Source: Coffea arabica (taxonomy: Eukaryota > Streptophyta > Magnoliopsida > Gentianales > Rubiaceae). Taken from it: 64,000 nt of DNA. This document shows, one piece after another, positions 37,295 to 47,871 of this stretch. The notes under the pieces are model-generated. The model saw nothing but the letters and a program-made list of their open reading frames with translations, was not told where the DNA came from and ran no database searches. The translations under genes and the position numbers were made by a program. Positions within the stretch are counted from its first letter, which is position 1. Each line of letters opens with the position of its first letter. Location of the stretch: assembly GCF_036785885.1 (NCBI RefSeq), contig NC_092323.1, positions 2,954,501-3,018,500 on the forward strand, given 5' to 3'.

Positions 37295-38426
37295 TCAAAT
37301 GTTGTGCAACTGCAAATGTCCTTAGGCACTAAAATCAATCTTAACTAAAATTTTGGCATTTTCTAGTCTCAACCTGTGTGTTCTAGACCTAATGAGGAGG
37401 GGAACTTTTATTCCCCCTTTCTTGGGATTTGGGATAAAAACGGTTAATAGAGAAATCGTTTGGACTGATTTTGTGTATTTTGCACAAGATGTAATTCAGT
37501 TTACACATGATGTAACTTATTTTACACAACGTATAACTATAAAACAAAATTTAATGGACCTCACATATAATGTAAAAAAATGATGTATAAAATAAAATCT
37601 GAATCTTACAATTTTTTTTTTAGCCAAATCTTGCTTATTAACCTTCCAGATGGTAGTTTCCCGTTGCTGCCCCAAATGCCCTTCTTGTGGGTTAGGCCAT
37701 CACATCATTGAAACGCAGCCAACATTGCTCCTTTTTACTCATTATCAAGCTTGGAAATATGAAGGAGACCCATTACGCACGAGATTTTAGACGGATCCAA
37801 CCAACCAACAACTGGTAGGCCTTAGGCCTCCTTTCTATAATCCAAAGGGGAAAAATGTGTGTATGTATATATATACAGATCCAACGAAATTAGACGAACG
37901 TGAATATCTTCTGCCACATTCCTTCACTTCCGTCGGTAAGCCAGCGCTCTCAAGAACCTAACAAGAAGTACATCATACAGACCAAACCCAATCGAGAGCT
38001 CAAATATTCGTAATGCATAATTTAAAAGAAAAGAATTGTTTGCATGAACAAGAAGAGAGCCACAGGGTCTAGAAAGATATTTTAGCCTGACGAAAGGGAT
38101 AATAGTACTGTTTTGGTCTTTCATGCTGTATAGCCGAAGGGATTTTTGCTATAAACTCAGCTCAATGCCTTTGCCAAATTTTGTATATATGCAAGAGATT
38201 CAGAAGATAAAATAAGAGAGTTGATGGAAGAGAAGCACCGGTAATGCTACTGCATGAAAAGTCTTAAAATTTTCTTTCCTTTTTTGCTTTTTTTTTTTTA
38301 AAAAAAAAAAACTTAATTTTATAGTAATGGAGAGGATCATCCAATCCAGCTACTGGTTTACATGTCATATTTCCTCAACCACCTTTGAGCTTTTGATTGA
38401 TCATTGATCCCTTCCTTGTCTCGTGC

Positions 38427-38436
38427 GATTCTAGTA
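38427..38436 (+). repeat. Target-site duplication, left
   Basis: GATTCTAGTA directly precedes the left terminal repeat. The same 10 bases follow the right terminal repeat at 43593-43602 in the same orientation. Confidence 0.9.
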
Positions 38437-38933
38437 GGATACCTTTATGGTGGGAACCTGCCTATGGTAGGAATGGTGGCAGGGAGCGACACGTGTTGGG
38501 GGCAAAACGGTCCAAACGGAGACGTTAAAGTGATGGTGAGCGCGTGGAGAGGAAATGAAGCAGACAGCGTGCGGAATGAAGCAAACAAAGCACACAGAGT
38601 TCCGTACTATCGTCCTGGGTTGGGACAGGATGTCTTATTGCAGGTTAGAAGGAGAGGCATTTATTGTATTTGCAAATGTACCCATTACCGCAGCAAAAAT
38701 GCTGCAAATGCCTTGGACAAAAAATGTGCGTAAAGAAGGTTCAGAAATTTGAAGAACGAAAGAATGATTAGCGCACAGCAGTTATGAAAAAAAACTTATG
38801 CGAAGCAGTTTTTTTTTGTTATTTGAAATAACAGAAAAGTGTTGTATTCATGATTAAAATTGAGTACGTTACTTAGTGTGGAGTTTTAATATACTTGGAT
38901 AAATACTCGATCGTATGTGAATAAATTAGTTTT

Positions 38934-38974
38934 TTTACACAAAAAATTTATGCATATATAAATTTTTTGTGTAA
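38934..38974 (+). repeat. 18-bp perfect hairpin
   Basis: TTTACACAAAAAATTTAT pairs with its exact complement after a short loop. It lies within the left half of the foldback element. Confidence 0.8.
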
Positions 38975-39599
38975 AAGTTTTATAGGAAAGTAACCGAAGA
39001 ATTTTGTCCGCGCCGCAGAAAAAATGGACAAGTCAAAAAACTTGGTCTGAAAGGGAAAGATACAGGTTAATAGCATTATTGTTTAAAGTTCTGAACAAAG
39101 AGATATATTTATGGTGGTTAAATGGCGGTACTTTGACATTTAGTAAAGGAAAATCATAGAAAGCAGTCCATTTACGGAAAAAAGGTGTCGGTAATAAAAA
39201 TACCAGCTCTCAACGGCTTTGTTATCAGACCTCCAAAGAATCAGCAAAGTCCCAATAGTTGAGATACTAATTTTTTGCAATTTATGCGGAATTAAATTGT
39301 TTGTTGCAATGTAAACATATTAATGAAAATTAGTGATTGGAAAGCACTTAAGTCAAAAGGATTTGTGTAAAAGGGAAAGGAAATGCCGAAATGTACAGGG
39401 CTTGTATTTCACGATCGAAGGACTAGAGTGCTGTTTTTGAAAAGTACCCAGAAAAGTATGTAAGCCAAGCGGAACCGAATGTTTGTTAATTAAAATACCA
39501 AACCTTTGATTGTGTTTGAAATGTTATCCATTGGCATGGTAAAGTACCAAGTTTGCATGAAACACCTCATCTCTAAAACCGCTTTTGGACGTTTAAAAA

Positions 39600-40430
39600 A
39601 TGTAAATGGTGGATTAAGCAAAATAAACCGGTTTTACAATAAAACACTTGCTCTTTATGGCTTTCCCGCATTATAGGAACAAAGTACCCAATTTTTGCAT
39701 AAAAAAAAGTAGGTTTTGGATAAAATGAAAAAAAAAACCCGTTTGCAATAACACAGCAGCTATTGACGGCTTTTTTCCGTAATACGAACAAAGTACCCAT
39801 ATTTGCATAAACCGCTTTATTTAGGAAATTAAATGAAATAATTCCATTTTGTCGTAAAACACCATCTCTTTATGGCTTTGCACTAGTATAAGAACAGAGT
39901 ACGCTTTGTTTGCATAACGGCTGGTTATTTATCCGGAAAAAAAAACCAGCCTGTTTTTCAATAAAACAGTAGCTGTTGATGGCTTTCGTCCGTTAATGGA
40001 ACACAGTGTCCGTGTTTCGACATACCATATTGTTTTTGGGATAAAAATATAATAAATCCATTTTGTCGTAAAACACTAGCTTTTTATGGCTTATCCAGCA
40101 TTATAAGAATAGAGTAGCCTTTTAATTTTTTTTTGCATAACACAATTTATTTATCGGATAAAAACAAAATTAACACCGGTGTTCAGTCGAACATTAGCTT
40201 TTTACGACTTTGCTCCATTATAAGAACAGAGAACCCCGTTTTCCATTTGAAAATGTATGTGGCGGAGAAAGTAAAATAAACCGATTTCGAATAAAACAGT
40301 AACTGTTTATAGCTTATAAGAACTGAGTACCCGTTGTAGGGGTGGAAAATTTTGTTTACGGGAACAAAATTTTAATCAGGTTTGCAATAAAACACCCTGT
40401 ATTTACGGTATTCGTGCAATAAATTTTGTG
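39600..40430 (+). repeat. Degenerate tandem array, about 108-bp units in two alternating types
   Basis: About eight units share an anchor like AATAAAACAnnAGCTnTTTATGGC, then a CATTATAAGAACAGAGTACCC-like stretch. Anchors fall near 39636, 39745, 39852, 39960, 40067, 40187, 40290 and 40386, giving a spacing of roughly 96-120 bp. Units at 39852 and 40067 share a CCATTTTGTCGTAAAACAC start. Those at 39745 and 39960 share a GCAGCTATTGACGGC/GTAGCTGTTGATGGC start. This implies a two-unit higher-order repeat of about 215 bp. Confidence 0.75.
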
Positions 40431-41285
40431 AATTGTAGTAAGTATATTTAAATTTCTAAATTTGAATTATGTATTTTAATATGTATATTTGAATTATATT
40501 TTAATATATTTCAATGATGTATTTGAATAGGTATATTTCAATTATGTATATTATATATATTATATCAATGTGAATATATTTAGTTCAATCATGTATAATA
40601 TTATATATATTATATGAATTGAAATAAATAATATATATTTATAGAAATACATTTATTTATATATAAATTAATAAATATATTTACTAAAATTTGTTTCATA
40701 ATATATATTAATATGTATATTATACATAAATTAAATTCAATATTAATGTGTATTATATATTTTATACATTTGTAATATTATATATTTATACATACAGATT
40801 ACAAATTTTTTATTTTATTTGTAGTATATTTTTATATATTTATAATATATTTGCATAAATATTAGATAATATAATATATAATATATTACACATTTATATA
40901 AATGTACATTTATACATAATATATAAATATTTATGTATATTTATAATAGACATTTATATTATGTATAATATCTAATATAATACATTTATACATTTACATT
41001 AATATACAAAATATTAATTTTACCTTTATACATAATATTAATGCATGTATACATTTATATTAATTATATTAATACATTTGTACATAATATTAATATATAT
41101 TTATAATATATTAATTTATACATTTTTATAATATTGATTTATAATTTATATGTTTTTAATAATATACACTTATACATGTAAATGTACATTTATATTATGT
41201 ATTATATACATTTATACATTTATATTAATATACATAATATTAATTATACATTTATACATAATATTAACACGTATATACATTTATA
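40430..41285. repeat. Almost pure A/T core
   Basis: About 0.85 kb made nearly entirely of TATA, ATTTATA and TACATTTATA words with scattered single C or G. It lies at the middle of the foldback element, where the loop would be. Such DNA unwinds easily and often causes assembly gaps. Confidence 0.85.
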
Positions 41286-41400
41286 TACTCTGTTCTTGTA
41301 ATAGATAAAAGCCATAAAAAGCTGCTGTTTTATGGGAAAATGGGTACTCTGTTCTTGTAATACATAAAAGCCATAAAGAGCTGGTGTTTTATTGGATGAC
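41285..41400 (-). repeat. Inverted copies of the tandem unit
   Basis: Two partial units read on the minus strand as CAGCTCTTTATGGCTTTTAT, then CAAGAACAGAGTACCC. They are opposite in orientation to the 39600-40430 array, as expected for the other arm of a palindrome. Confidence 0.75.
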
Positions 41401-42838
41401 AGATTTTTTTATTCCGATACATTATTTTGTTTGTGGCAAAAGAGCTGTTCAAGAACTGCTATTTCACCAAAAATATTATTTTACGAAACCATTGGATAAC
41501 AGTTCAAATACTTTCCCAAATTTGGTATTTTAAATAATGAATACTGTGATTTGAAATACCAAGTCTGTGAATGTGTTTCAACTGTTATTCATTGATATCG
41601 TAAAGTATCATTTTTTCATCAAATTTCATCTCTTTAAAACCCATTATTCCGAATACAACTTCTTTAACCCGATTAAATTTTAATGTACTTGTTTTCGAAT
41701 ACAACCCCACCTCTTTATGGCTTTATCTATTACAACAACATACTATCCATTTTCCCATAAACAAATTTATTAATTGGATGAAATAGAAATAAAACCGTTT
41801 TCCAATAATATACTGGGTATTTCAAATTTATTGGAAAATGGGTATAGTTTTATTTTATGTCATCAATAAATTTGTTTATGGAAAAAATGGGTGTTAAGGT
41901 GTTGGTATTTCGTGGGATAACGATGCTTTAGCATATCAATGGATATCAGTTAAAACACATTCACATATTGGGTATTTTAAATAATCAAAATTGGTTCCAT
42001 TTTAATTACATATTTTTTACGGTGTTTTTCACAAACATCACTGCAGTATTTTGAACGTCAAATACAGGTACATTACATATCTGCTATTCTTTCCCCTAAC
42101 ACACCAATCAAATTGACTTTTGTGCTTTGTCTTACACATTTTTCATTTTTTTTTTGTCGAAACTCAAAAAGAATTTTAAAACTTATATAAACCGAATAAA
42201 TTACCACATTAATTATTGCCACTTTCCTCATACATCGGACGCCTGATAACAAAGCGGTGAAGAGTTGGCATTTTTATTAATGAAAACTTTGCCTTCAAAT
42301 TTATGACTTTGCTTCATTATATGATTAAAGTATCCTGCTTTTTGGTATTGCCCACCAATTCATGTTTTGTGACGGTGAATTCAAAATTTTTTAACATCGT
42401 ATTTTCATTAATCAGTCTTTTTTTCGTACTGTCTTCAAATTTAATGAAAAATTTAGTTCCACGGTGTTTGGGAGCAAATTCTAAACTACATGTGCATAAT
42501 CATAAATATTTTTGTAATTGCTTAGTATATTTATGTCATGGGTATTTGTTGTTGGTATGTTATTATTAATTTTATTACAAAACTATAGTTTCACAATTTT
42601 TAAAAATGTATTAAAGCAGTGGGGAAACACTGCACATTAAACGCAGCAATTGGAGGGGAAAAAGGCCTGCATCCGCATACGTCTTGTTTTGTTTATCTGC
42701 ACGGGTGTTACCACTGCAAGATAACAGAGCGTCAACTCCTCATTTTACAAATACACCTGTTACGGGTCTGCCTACGTTACGATTGCTCAAAGGTTTCCTA
42801 CCATAAAGGTAGTGTTTGGAGCCGTTGTCTCGAAACTA

Positions 42839-43172
42839 CACCCTCCGTCCCACATTTACTGTTCAAATTTGTTTTTCGCACGGTCTAAGAAAAAGTAGTT
42901 AATTTTGTTCGAACAATCAATTTAAGTAACTTTTTTCCTAAAATACCATCACATTAATTACATTACAACTTTATGGAAACTTCAATTAATGGTAAAAAAA
43001 GAATCAACTCTCATTATATAAAGTGGGTATATAGTAACAACAACTTACATTTAATAAGGCTATTTTACGAAAATTTAAATACAACTAAATTTTTCAATTC
43101 AATTGAAAAATGTACTAGAATTTGGGACAGACGCAAGAGCAAAATTGGACTATCAAAGTACGATGGAGGGAG
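42839..43172. mobile_element. Stowaway-like MITE, family A copy 3 (nested)
   Basis: 334 bp with decayed ends CACCCTCCGTCCCACATT and GATGGAGGGAG, and TA flanks (42837-42838 and 43173-43174). It is the most diverged of the three family A copies and sits inside the right arm of the foldback element, so it arrived after that element. Confidence 0.85.
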
Positions 43173-43592
43173 TAGTACGGATACCTCTCCTCTGCTTTTC
43201 CTTCTTCCAAGTTATTATCCCGCTCGCATGCGCGGTTTACATTTATTATTTGTTCAAACTTCGGTTCGTTCTTTACGCATAATTTTTTGCCCAGGGCCTT
43301 GGCAGCATTTTCCCCTTGCTAACGGGTAGATTTGCAAATGTATAAATGAGCAGTGGTTCTGAGTTGCAATTACACTGCCCCGGCCCACCAAACTGCGTTG
43401 GAAAACGCAAACGGCTGTACGAACCTCTGCTGTTAACTTGCAGCAGCGGACAACATGTTAACGTTGCATCTCCACGCGCGATTCCACGGCTAAACGTCTC
43501 CGTCTGCAATCTATCCACCTGTAACACGTGTCGGCCTCTGGAGGCCTTCCTACCATAGGCACGGTCAACCCGTTCTCACCGTAAAGGTATCC

Positions 43593-43602
43593 GATTCTAG
43601 TA
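43593..43602 (+). repeat. Target-site duplication, right
   Basis: GATTCTAGTA, identical to 38427-38436, directly follows the right terminal repeat of the foldback element. Confidence 0.9.
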
Positions 43603-44170
43603 CCACTCACTCGCTCACTAGTCACTAGCATTATATTCTTTTTTTTTTTTTCATTATATTCTCAATCAGACTTTTTTAGCAGAAGACAACACGAGAAAGA
43701 AAGATGGTGGGACCAGTCCCTTCTTTGACCCGAGTGACTGTATGACGCGCCGCACCACACAATCAGAATCACAATCACAAAGGCCCCGGAAATCTTTGGG
43801 GGTAAGAAGAAAGTAACTGCTCAACTCTACCAACAAGGCAAGAACTCCCCCACTCCATGGGTTGTTAGTACTATAGTAGCCTCTCTGCATTCGTAAATTT
43901 AGCAGGCAAGTAATCATCTGAAATTAGATTCCTGTTGACGAAACCATTCATAAAATTTGGAGATTAGAAGGGGGGGGGGGGGCTTAATAATTTTTATTAG
44001 AGTTTTTTTTTTTTGAAACAAGGACTTTGCTGTCTCGTTGGTAATGGTAGATGAAATTTGCGAATTACTACTACAATTTGCTGATCTTTGGCTCTCTCTC
44101 TTTCTTCTTCTTCTTCTTCTTCGATGAGCATTGAGCAGCACCACTGAATTCTAATTTCCTAGCCTAGCAG
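43603..44170. other. Upstream region of the WAT1-type gene
   Basis: About 570 bp with a G homopolymer near 43971 and a (CTT)n run near 44101-44121. No coding exon or element end is recognised. It presumably carries the transporter promoter. Confidence 0.45.
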
Positions 44171-44177
44171 TATAAAT
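44171..44177 (+). promoter_or_regulatory. Putative TATA box of the WAT1-type gene
   Basis: TATAAAT, 113 bp upstream of the preferred ATG at 44284. With this TATA box the transcript would include the in-frame ATGs at 44227 and 44230. Confidence 0.5.
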
Positions 44178-44283
44178 CTGCTATTCTTTTAGGTGGAGTG
44201 TTTTTACAACTGGTGTTGTCCCGTGATTGATGCAGAGAAAGGAGAAGCCAAAAAAAAAAAAAACTGGGAAGGAAGAATTGAAG

Positions 44284-47200
44284 ATGGCAGCAGAGAGGGA
44301 ATACTGCTGTCACAAACAAGTGGTACCGTTGGTAGCCATGGTGAGCATGGAGTGCACCAACGTCGGACTGAACACGCTGTTCAAGGCGGCCACCGTCAAA
44401 GGGATGAGCCATCATGTCTTTATCGTTTACTCTTATGCTCTTGCTGCTGCCTTGCTTCTCCTTCCTTCGACTTTCTTCTTCATCAACCGGTCTCTCATCT
44501 CCATCTCCATCTCCCCACCTTGTCCTCACTCTTATCAGTTTTTAGTTAATAATTTAATACTACTGCTTGGTACCAAGTTTCTAACATGCTTCGTAATTGA
44601 TCGATGATCAATTGAATTGCTTCTAGTCGTAGCATCTACTTTTTCCGGTCTCTCTTTATTTGATTGATCTCGATGCACAGCTTTTTGTTTCTCTAATTGT
44701 TTTTTTTCAATTTGGTCAGATCAAATTCAAGACTGGATCTTCCTCCACTGAAATTCTCCATCCTCTCTAAGATTTTCCTGCTCGGACTGATTGGGTACAT
44801 CTTTCTTTTTTTTCTTTTTAAATTTGAATTTCACATTTCAATTTCCTATTCACATTAAAGAGACTGATTGAAGGTTTATCTGAATGCATTTCCTAATTCG
44901 TTGCATTATCAGACTCTAAAATCTTTTGCTTGTATTTGTCGTTATGGAAGTTAGGTGCACATCGCAGATAATGGGATACACAGGCATAAATTATAGTTCT
45001 CCCACGCTTGCTTCCGCCATCAGCAACCTCGTTCCAGCTTTCACTTTCATACTTGCCATCCTTTTCAGGTCCGGTCCGGTCCCTTTCATTTTAAAAAAAA
45101 ACCTTCTCCACTTTAATGTATTTTAGACTCGTAGTAGTAGTTGCATTTTTATTAGAGTGCCAACTAAAACAATAAATAAGTACATGATGGGTGTAAATTT
45201 ATAACCTGTAAAATGGGAATAAAAAAACCAAGAAAACAAGAAAACGCACACCCAAAAAGTTAAGGAAAAAAAAAACAGCAACAACTGAATAATTGGCTCA
45301 GTTTGGATTAGCTATTTTTTAGGGTGTTTTAAAAAAATTTTACTGTAGCAGTGTATATGAAAAATTTTACTATAAATTTTTTTGAAGTATTTAATATATT
45401 GTATGAATAAGATGTTTTTTGAATTCTTGTATATTAATGTAGCATTGTATTTAAAAAATTTGTTTTTGAAAAAATTTGTCAATCCAAACGGAGCCTTGCG
45501 AATAGCCCAAGAGGCTGTTGGTATCACCAAGACATTTAAATCTTGGTGAAGGTGGGAGGTCAAACAATCCAAACGGAGCCTTGCGAATAGCCCAAGAGAC
45601 TGTTGGTATCACCAGAACATTTAAATTTTGGTGGGAGTGAGAGGTCACCTTGTTCTTCCATCTTGTCGCTTAATTGTGGCTTCCTCCGACAGAAAAATTC
45701 CGTCGGCTTTTCCTCCTCTTAAACTAGACTAAAGTAGGTTATGCAAATGTTATCGTTACGATAAAAAAAATAAAAATAAAAAATTCATCTTTCTTTCTTT
45801 GCCATCTCCTCAATGGTTCTGCGTTTTTCGCAAGAAGGACCCAGACCCCCGTACAAATCTTTGTTGTCTTGACCTCCCCCATATGTATATTCTCATTTTC
45901 GCTATGAACTTTTCATAGCTTACAGAGTCACAGAATCACACTCTCTTGGTTCGCTTTTAGAATATCTTGAACAGACTGGAATTAGAAATACTACTACGAT
46001 GTACCAGTAGTAATGTATCTTCCATTCGGTACGTTTGAGAAATTCCTGTAACTCGATATCTTAGTTCCAAATATAAGCACCCTGGAAATTCTTAGCCTGC
46101 TTTATCTGGCGTTAGGGTAAAATTTGTCAGCACTGCAGCATCTGCCAATTTCTCTAGACCATCATCCCATTGTTGATCCCGCCCCAACTGATCAGAAACT
46201 CCATGGCTGTAAATCTTTTCTTGGTGCTATCCATGGGCGTGATTCATTTTATGCTGCCGAAGTGTTCCTAGTCCGAGACATAACATTATGATAAGAGTCG
46301 TAATCTACAGAATGTTGCAATCTGACTTGAGGCTGTGTCTGTGCAGGATGGAAAAGTTAGCATTTAGAAGTTCAAGCAGTCGGGCAAAGGTCTTGGGCAC
46401 CGTATTATCCATTTCAGGTGCATTTGTGGTGACCCTATACAATGGTCCAAGGATCAAACTAAGAAATACAATACCCATTCCCCAGCATCTCCATACAGCT
46501 CAATCCAACTGGAAGCTCGGTGGCTTGTTTCTCACAGCTGAATATATTTTGGTCCCCATGTGGTACATCGTTCAGGTCCGAGATTCTGATTCTTGATGAC
46601 TCTCTCGTACAATTGTCTATGTACCCTGAATTGCTTCACCCAAGAACAACGAAATTATATTGTATTATTTTCTTCTTTTTGGGTTAACACCAAATTACTA
46701 CTACAAGGTTTTCAAGTGCAGTATTGTATTGTCCAAATTTACACCATCTCAGGCTCAAATTATGAAGGAATACCCGGCAGAGATAACAGTAGTCTTCTTC
46801 TACAACTTGTTTGTCAGCATTTTGGCTGCATTTGCGGGCATCTTCATGGAACCGGACCTGAGCAGATGGAAAATTAGGCCTAACATGGCATTGGCCTCCA
46901 TAGTCTGCTCGGTGAGTAATAAGAGAAATTTATTGCTTTGCTCTTTTTATCCTTTGTGGATGTTAGTGCATATCGTAAAATTACGAGAGACTTAACTTAT
47001 AGACACAAGTACTTTCCCGGGATATGGACAGGGAATCTTTGGTTCTTTCTTGAACAACACAATTCACACTTGGGCCTTGCGGTTGAAGGGCCCCGTCTAT
47101 GTTGCAATGTTCAAACCATTATCCATCGTAATTGCCGTTGCAATGGGAGTCATCATCCTCGGTGATGCTCTGTATTTAGGAAGGTATGCAAAACAACTCA

Positions 47201-47432
47201 CTCCCTCTTTCAAACCCATGAAGAACTCCTCCTGTACGTCATGGCTCAAGTATCATGACATGCTTTCTTTTGGCTCTTGAGCAGCATTCTCGGAGCAACA
47301 GTAATAGCTCTTGGATTCTATACTGTAATGTGGGGAAAAACAAAAGAAGAGATGGAAGAATGTGATGATATTAGTTTTCTGGAGACCTCTGCAAACCACA
47401 AGCTTCCGTTGTTACAAAATTACAACGCTTAA
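44284..47432 (+). CDS. WAT1-related (nodulin MtN21/EamA) transporter
   Basis: Seven exons: 44284-44489, 44720-44794, 44955-45068, 46347-46575, 46753-46911, 47032-47183, 47285-47432. All join in frame with GT-AG introns to give 360 residues, the usual length. The protein has ten predicted membrane helices in two EamA halves. Family landmarks are [20 protein letters not shown], the helix-3 region [20 protein letters not shown] with [11 protein letters not shown] after it, [12 protein letters not shown], and in the second half [17 protein letters not shown] and GDALYLGS. UMAMIT-type members move amino acids or auxin across the plasma membrane or tonoplast; the substrate cannot be read here. The Met at 44284 matches the family start. 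In-frame ATGs at 44227/44230 would add a Lys-rich tail. The gene converges with DEG9. Confidence 0.93.
45480..45649 (+). repeat. 85-bp tandem duplication in transporter intron 3
   Basis: Copies at 45480-45564 and 45565-45649 differ at only a few positions. Each begins AATCCAAACGGAGCC, which looks like the right end of a hAT-type MITE whose left end is GGCTCAGTTTGGATTAG at 45295. Each contains a short palindrome around ACATTTAAAT. The duplication therefore copied a MITE end together with adjoining sequence. Confidence 0.8.
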
Positions 47433-47871
47433 AACAAGTAAAAGACCAGAGATTGATATCCCCCTTTAACTATACATTAACTAAAGCTAGTCATCTCTAT
47501 TTGTATATAACTACCTATTGCACTTGTATAACCAGTAAGGTGGTGTGCAGACGCATCAAACATTGGCTTCCGTGTTTTACATGAACCCCTGAATAGAACT
47601 AAATGATCTACAAAACTGTACTTCCCTACATTCTGATGCAAGATGAATTAAGCTGTAATACGGAAAACCTCAATCAAACATCATGTTGTCACACGATCAT
47701 CAGATGCGCGGAGTAGGGAAGCATCTTCTTGTGATACAAGTAACCAAAAGAAACAATCGATCTGCAAAAAGTTGACAGTAAGAAGCAAAGTCGTATATGT
47801 AAGTGAAGGGGAAAAGGAGAGCACAAACGGGAAGAGAATTTTTAGGGAGGCCCTACATCTGCAACCTGCTT
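47433..47871. other. Convergent 3' UTRs
   Basis: Only 439 bp separate the stop of the plus-strand transporter from the stop of minus-strand DEG9, so the two 3' UTRs may overlap. No other feature was found. Confidence 0.6.

Larger units (their letters stand above)
31708..38426. other. Gene-poor AT-rich intergenic region
   Basis: A 6.7-kb stretch with no supported gene. It contains the UVH3 3' UTR (to about 31830), a C homopolymer at about 31860, a Stowaway family B copy (35075-35415) and a 1.4-kb palindromic element (about 35934-37294). A short Cys/His-containing frame on the minus strand near 32083-32271 has no recognisable domain. 34880-34940 resembles the AATAATTTACTATCCAAACACAC end of a hAT-type MITE. 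The rest (32380-33000, 33650-35000, 37300-38400) shows nothing definite. Confidence 0.5.
38437..43592. mobile_element. 5.2-kb foldback Mutator-like non-autonomous element
   Basis: The ends are inverted repeats starting GGATACCTTTA(T/C)GGTG, flanked by a perfect 10-bp duplication (GATTCTAGTA). This fits Mutator-like elements, whose duplications are usually 9-10 bp. The outer arms (about 38437-38750 and 43265-43592) align with gaps and share blocks such as CCTATGGTAGGAA, GACACGTGTT and GGAGACGTT. Inverted matches continue inward: 39193-39234 pairs with about 42237-42279, and a TTATCCATTGGCATGGTAAAG-like block near 39530 pairs with about 41920. The interior holds tandem repeats, an A/T core and a nested Stowaway. 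No transposase or captured gene is recognised. Diverged arms with an intact duplication suggest a moderately old insertion. Confidence 0.87.

Noticed and set aside
38437-38750. Captured host-gene fragment in the foldback arm (Pack-MULE)
   Set aside because: The arm is somewhat GC-richer than the interior but translates to no recognised protein, and the same sequence recurs in the other arm, so it is terminal repeat.
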